Of a stretch of 64,000 bases of DNA, positions 62,307 to 64,000 are shown one piece after another. A program made the position numbers and the translations under genes. Position 1 is the first letter of the stretch. Each line of letters begins with the position of its first letter. Source of the stretch: Solanum dulcamara (Eukaryota; Streptophyta; Magnoliopsida; Solanales; Solanaceae); contig NC_077242.1 in NCBI RefSeq assembly GCF_947179165.1, positions 51,159,097 through 51,223,096 of the forward strand, in the 5' to 3' direction. The notes under the pieces are model-generated. The model searched no databases, was not told where the DNA came from, and saw only the letters and a program-made list of their open reading frames with translations.

Positions 62307-64000
62307 TTAACTCCTCTCTTTGGATTGAAATAAATGGGGATACTTGGACTTCATTGCTTCTTCTGCTTCACATGTAACTTCTTCTACTTGTTGGTTTCTT
62401 TATAGTACTTTTACGGAGGCTACTTTATTTCTTAACCTCTTAACTTATTGATCAAGAATAGAAATGGGTACTTATTCATAAGAGAGATCCCCCATAACTT
62501 ATACATCTTCAATAGGAGTGATATGAGATTGGTCAACTATGTACTTCCAAAGCATTGAAACGTGAAATACCAGGTGAACTATTGAAAGCTCTTATAGTAG
62601 CTCTAAATCATATGCAACTTGGCCCACTCTTCAAGTAATCTTATATGGTCCTATGTAGTGTGGACTCATCTTTCCCTTTTTCTAAAATCTCATTACCCCT
62701 TATATTAGAGTCACCTTCAAGAACACCCAATCACCTATAGAAAACTCCAATCCTCTCCTTCTAACATCTGGATATGATTTATGTCGACTTTGAGATGTTG
62801 CTAGCCATTTTTGTATCACCTTAACTTTTTCCATACCTTGATGAACAAGATATGGCCCGAATAAGGTAGTTTTACCCACTTCGAACCAGCTAATTGGTAA
62901 TCTAGACTTTCATCCATATAAAGCTTCATAAGGTGCCATTTTTATACTTGAATAGTAGCTATTGTTGTAAGAAAACTCAATCAGCGACAAATGATCATCC
63001 TACATAACTTTTAAGTCTAATATACAAGCTCACAACATACCTTCAAGTGTTTGGATTGTACCTTCTGGCTGACCATCCATTTGAGGGTAAAGGTTGTACT
63101 TAAATTCACGTGTTCTCCCAAACTCTTTTGAAATGATTTCCAAAAATTTGAGGTGAATTGAACTCCCCTATAAGATATAATAGAGATTGGCACACCATGT
63201 AACCGTACTATCTCATTTATATATAATCTTGCATACTTTCCAACCATATAAGTAGTCTTAATCGATAAGAAGTGCGCTGATTTGGTGAGTCTATCAATAA
63301 TTACTCATATGGAATCAAACTTTTGAAATGAGCTAGGTAAACTAGTGATAAAATCGATGTTGATCATGTACCACTTCCAAATTGGAAGTTTTATACATTT
63401 TATATAACCTTCAGGCTTTTGGTGGTCTACTTTAACTTATTGAAAATTTGGACATTGAGCCACAAATTCTGCAATGTTCTTCTTCATGTCACCCCATCAA
63501 TACATTTCTTTCAAGTCATCATATATTTTGGTTGATCCTGGATGGATAGAATATCTAGAATGATGTACTTGTATCATAATTCTCTTTCTTAGTCCATCTA
63601 CAGTAGGTACACACAATTTGTTTTGGCATCAAAGTACTCTCTCTTTCGTAAGCACAAATGCCTTTGTGATACCTTGTTGTACATTCTCCTTAAGCTATAA
63701 TAGGATAGGATCTATGTACTACTTCTTTTTTACCTCCGCTATAAATGAGGATTTTGTCGTATAATGCACAATAACTCCTTCGTCTGGAGATTCAAGAAGG
63801 TGAACCCCTAAGCTAGCTAATTAGTGTAGATCTTTAGTTATTTGTTGTCTTCATGTGGACTACTCATAAGTGCTTGTCATCATCGTACGACTTAAAGCAG
63901 CACTAGCTACCATATTTGCTTTCCCAAGATGATAAAAAATAGCAACGTCATAATCTTTTAATAACTCTACAAATCTTCGCTACCTTAGATTTATGTCCTT
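62307..64000 (-). pseudogene. Element E pol: RNase H end, integrase, chromodomain (broken, partial)
   Basis: Starting at the window edge the minus strand reads RRFVELLKDYDVAIFYHLGK then ANMVAS, the end of RNase H. A zinc-finger segment follows (MKKNIAEF near 63480), then the integrase core. An open stretch (63247-63017) reads YARLYINEIVRLHGVPISII then SYRGVQFTSNFWKSFQKSL, in which the second catalytic Asp (usually SDRG) is Tyr. The region with the catalytic Glu is frameshifted. The C-terminal end reads QVEEVTCEAEEAMKSKYPHL, a chromodomain-like tail, with a stop at 62307. It is a chromovirus-type gypsy pol, inactive, continuing beyond 64000. Confidence 0.82.

Noticed and set aside
1..64000. 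tRNA, rRNA, CRISPR arrays, bacterial operons or host genes
   Set aside because: I saw no cloverleaf-forming gene, regular spacer array or multi-exon gene. The tRNA-like stretch at 179-196 is only a primer-binding site.

Overview
The window is plant nuclear DNA made almost entirely of nested LTR retrotransposons. I found no intact gene, host exon, tRNA, rRNA or CRISPR-like array. The gag and pol remnants are of the plant Ty3/gypsy type, most primer-binding sites fit initiator tRNA-Met, and the tRNA-Arg-primed elements with LTRs over 5 kb are Ogre-type (TAT lineage). The LTR families look to me like those of Solanaceae (Solanum or Capsicum pericentromeric heterochromatin). That taxonomic call comes from familiarity with such repeats and was not tested by a search.

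Layout. 1-199 is the start of the internal region, and 200-5828 the 5' LTR, of a minus-strand Ogre cut by the window edge. It sits inside the decayed gag (5829-6086) of gypsy element G, whose primer site and LTR follow (6283 to about 8570). A plus-strand LTR remnant (F) ends at 10080. Element D1 (minus, 10081-16602) has a non-coding internal region and is interrupted by a 1.4-kb solo LTR (12661-14060). An LTR-like block H1 (16603-21816) is interrupted by a 3.2-kb solo LTR (17111-20325). Element B (minus) follows: LTR 21817-24250, then pol from 24495 to 31440, split by a 5.5-kb Ogre solo LTR (25673-31177) that itself carries a MITE (30125-30511). H2 (31441-33481) is a second copy of H. Element A (minus, 33482-49186) is the most complete: two LTRs, primer site, gag and pol, with its 3' LTR split by a 4.1-kb solo LTR (35225-39338). 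49187-52151 holds LTR fragments. Element D2 (plus, 52152-59417) is a second copy of the D family, with its 3' LTR cut by element E (minus, LTR 59418-62157, pol 62307 to the window end).

Most nested insertions can be checked within the window, because a related copy lacking the insertion is present: 12661-14060 against D2, 17111-20325 against H2, 35225-39338 against the other LTR of A, and 25673-31177 against the pol of E. Three have perfect 5-bp target duplications. The Ogre solo LTR instead has a 21-23 bp flanking repeat, which is unexpected. All gag/pol remnants carry frameshifts, stops or lost catalytic residues, so nothing here should make a working retrotransposon protein.

I see no undescribed gene system. 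The points most worth following are the non-coding D family (two copies in opposite orientation), the long flanking repeat of the Ogre solo LTR, the 2-kb TAA-rich higher-order array in the Ogre leader, the mosaic 3' LTR of element A, and a GC-rich exon-like block inside the Ogre solo LTR.
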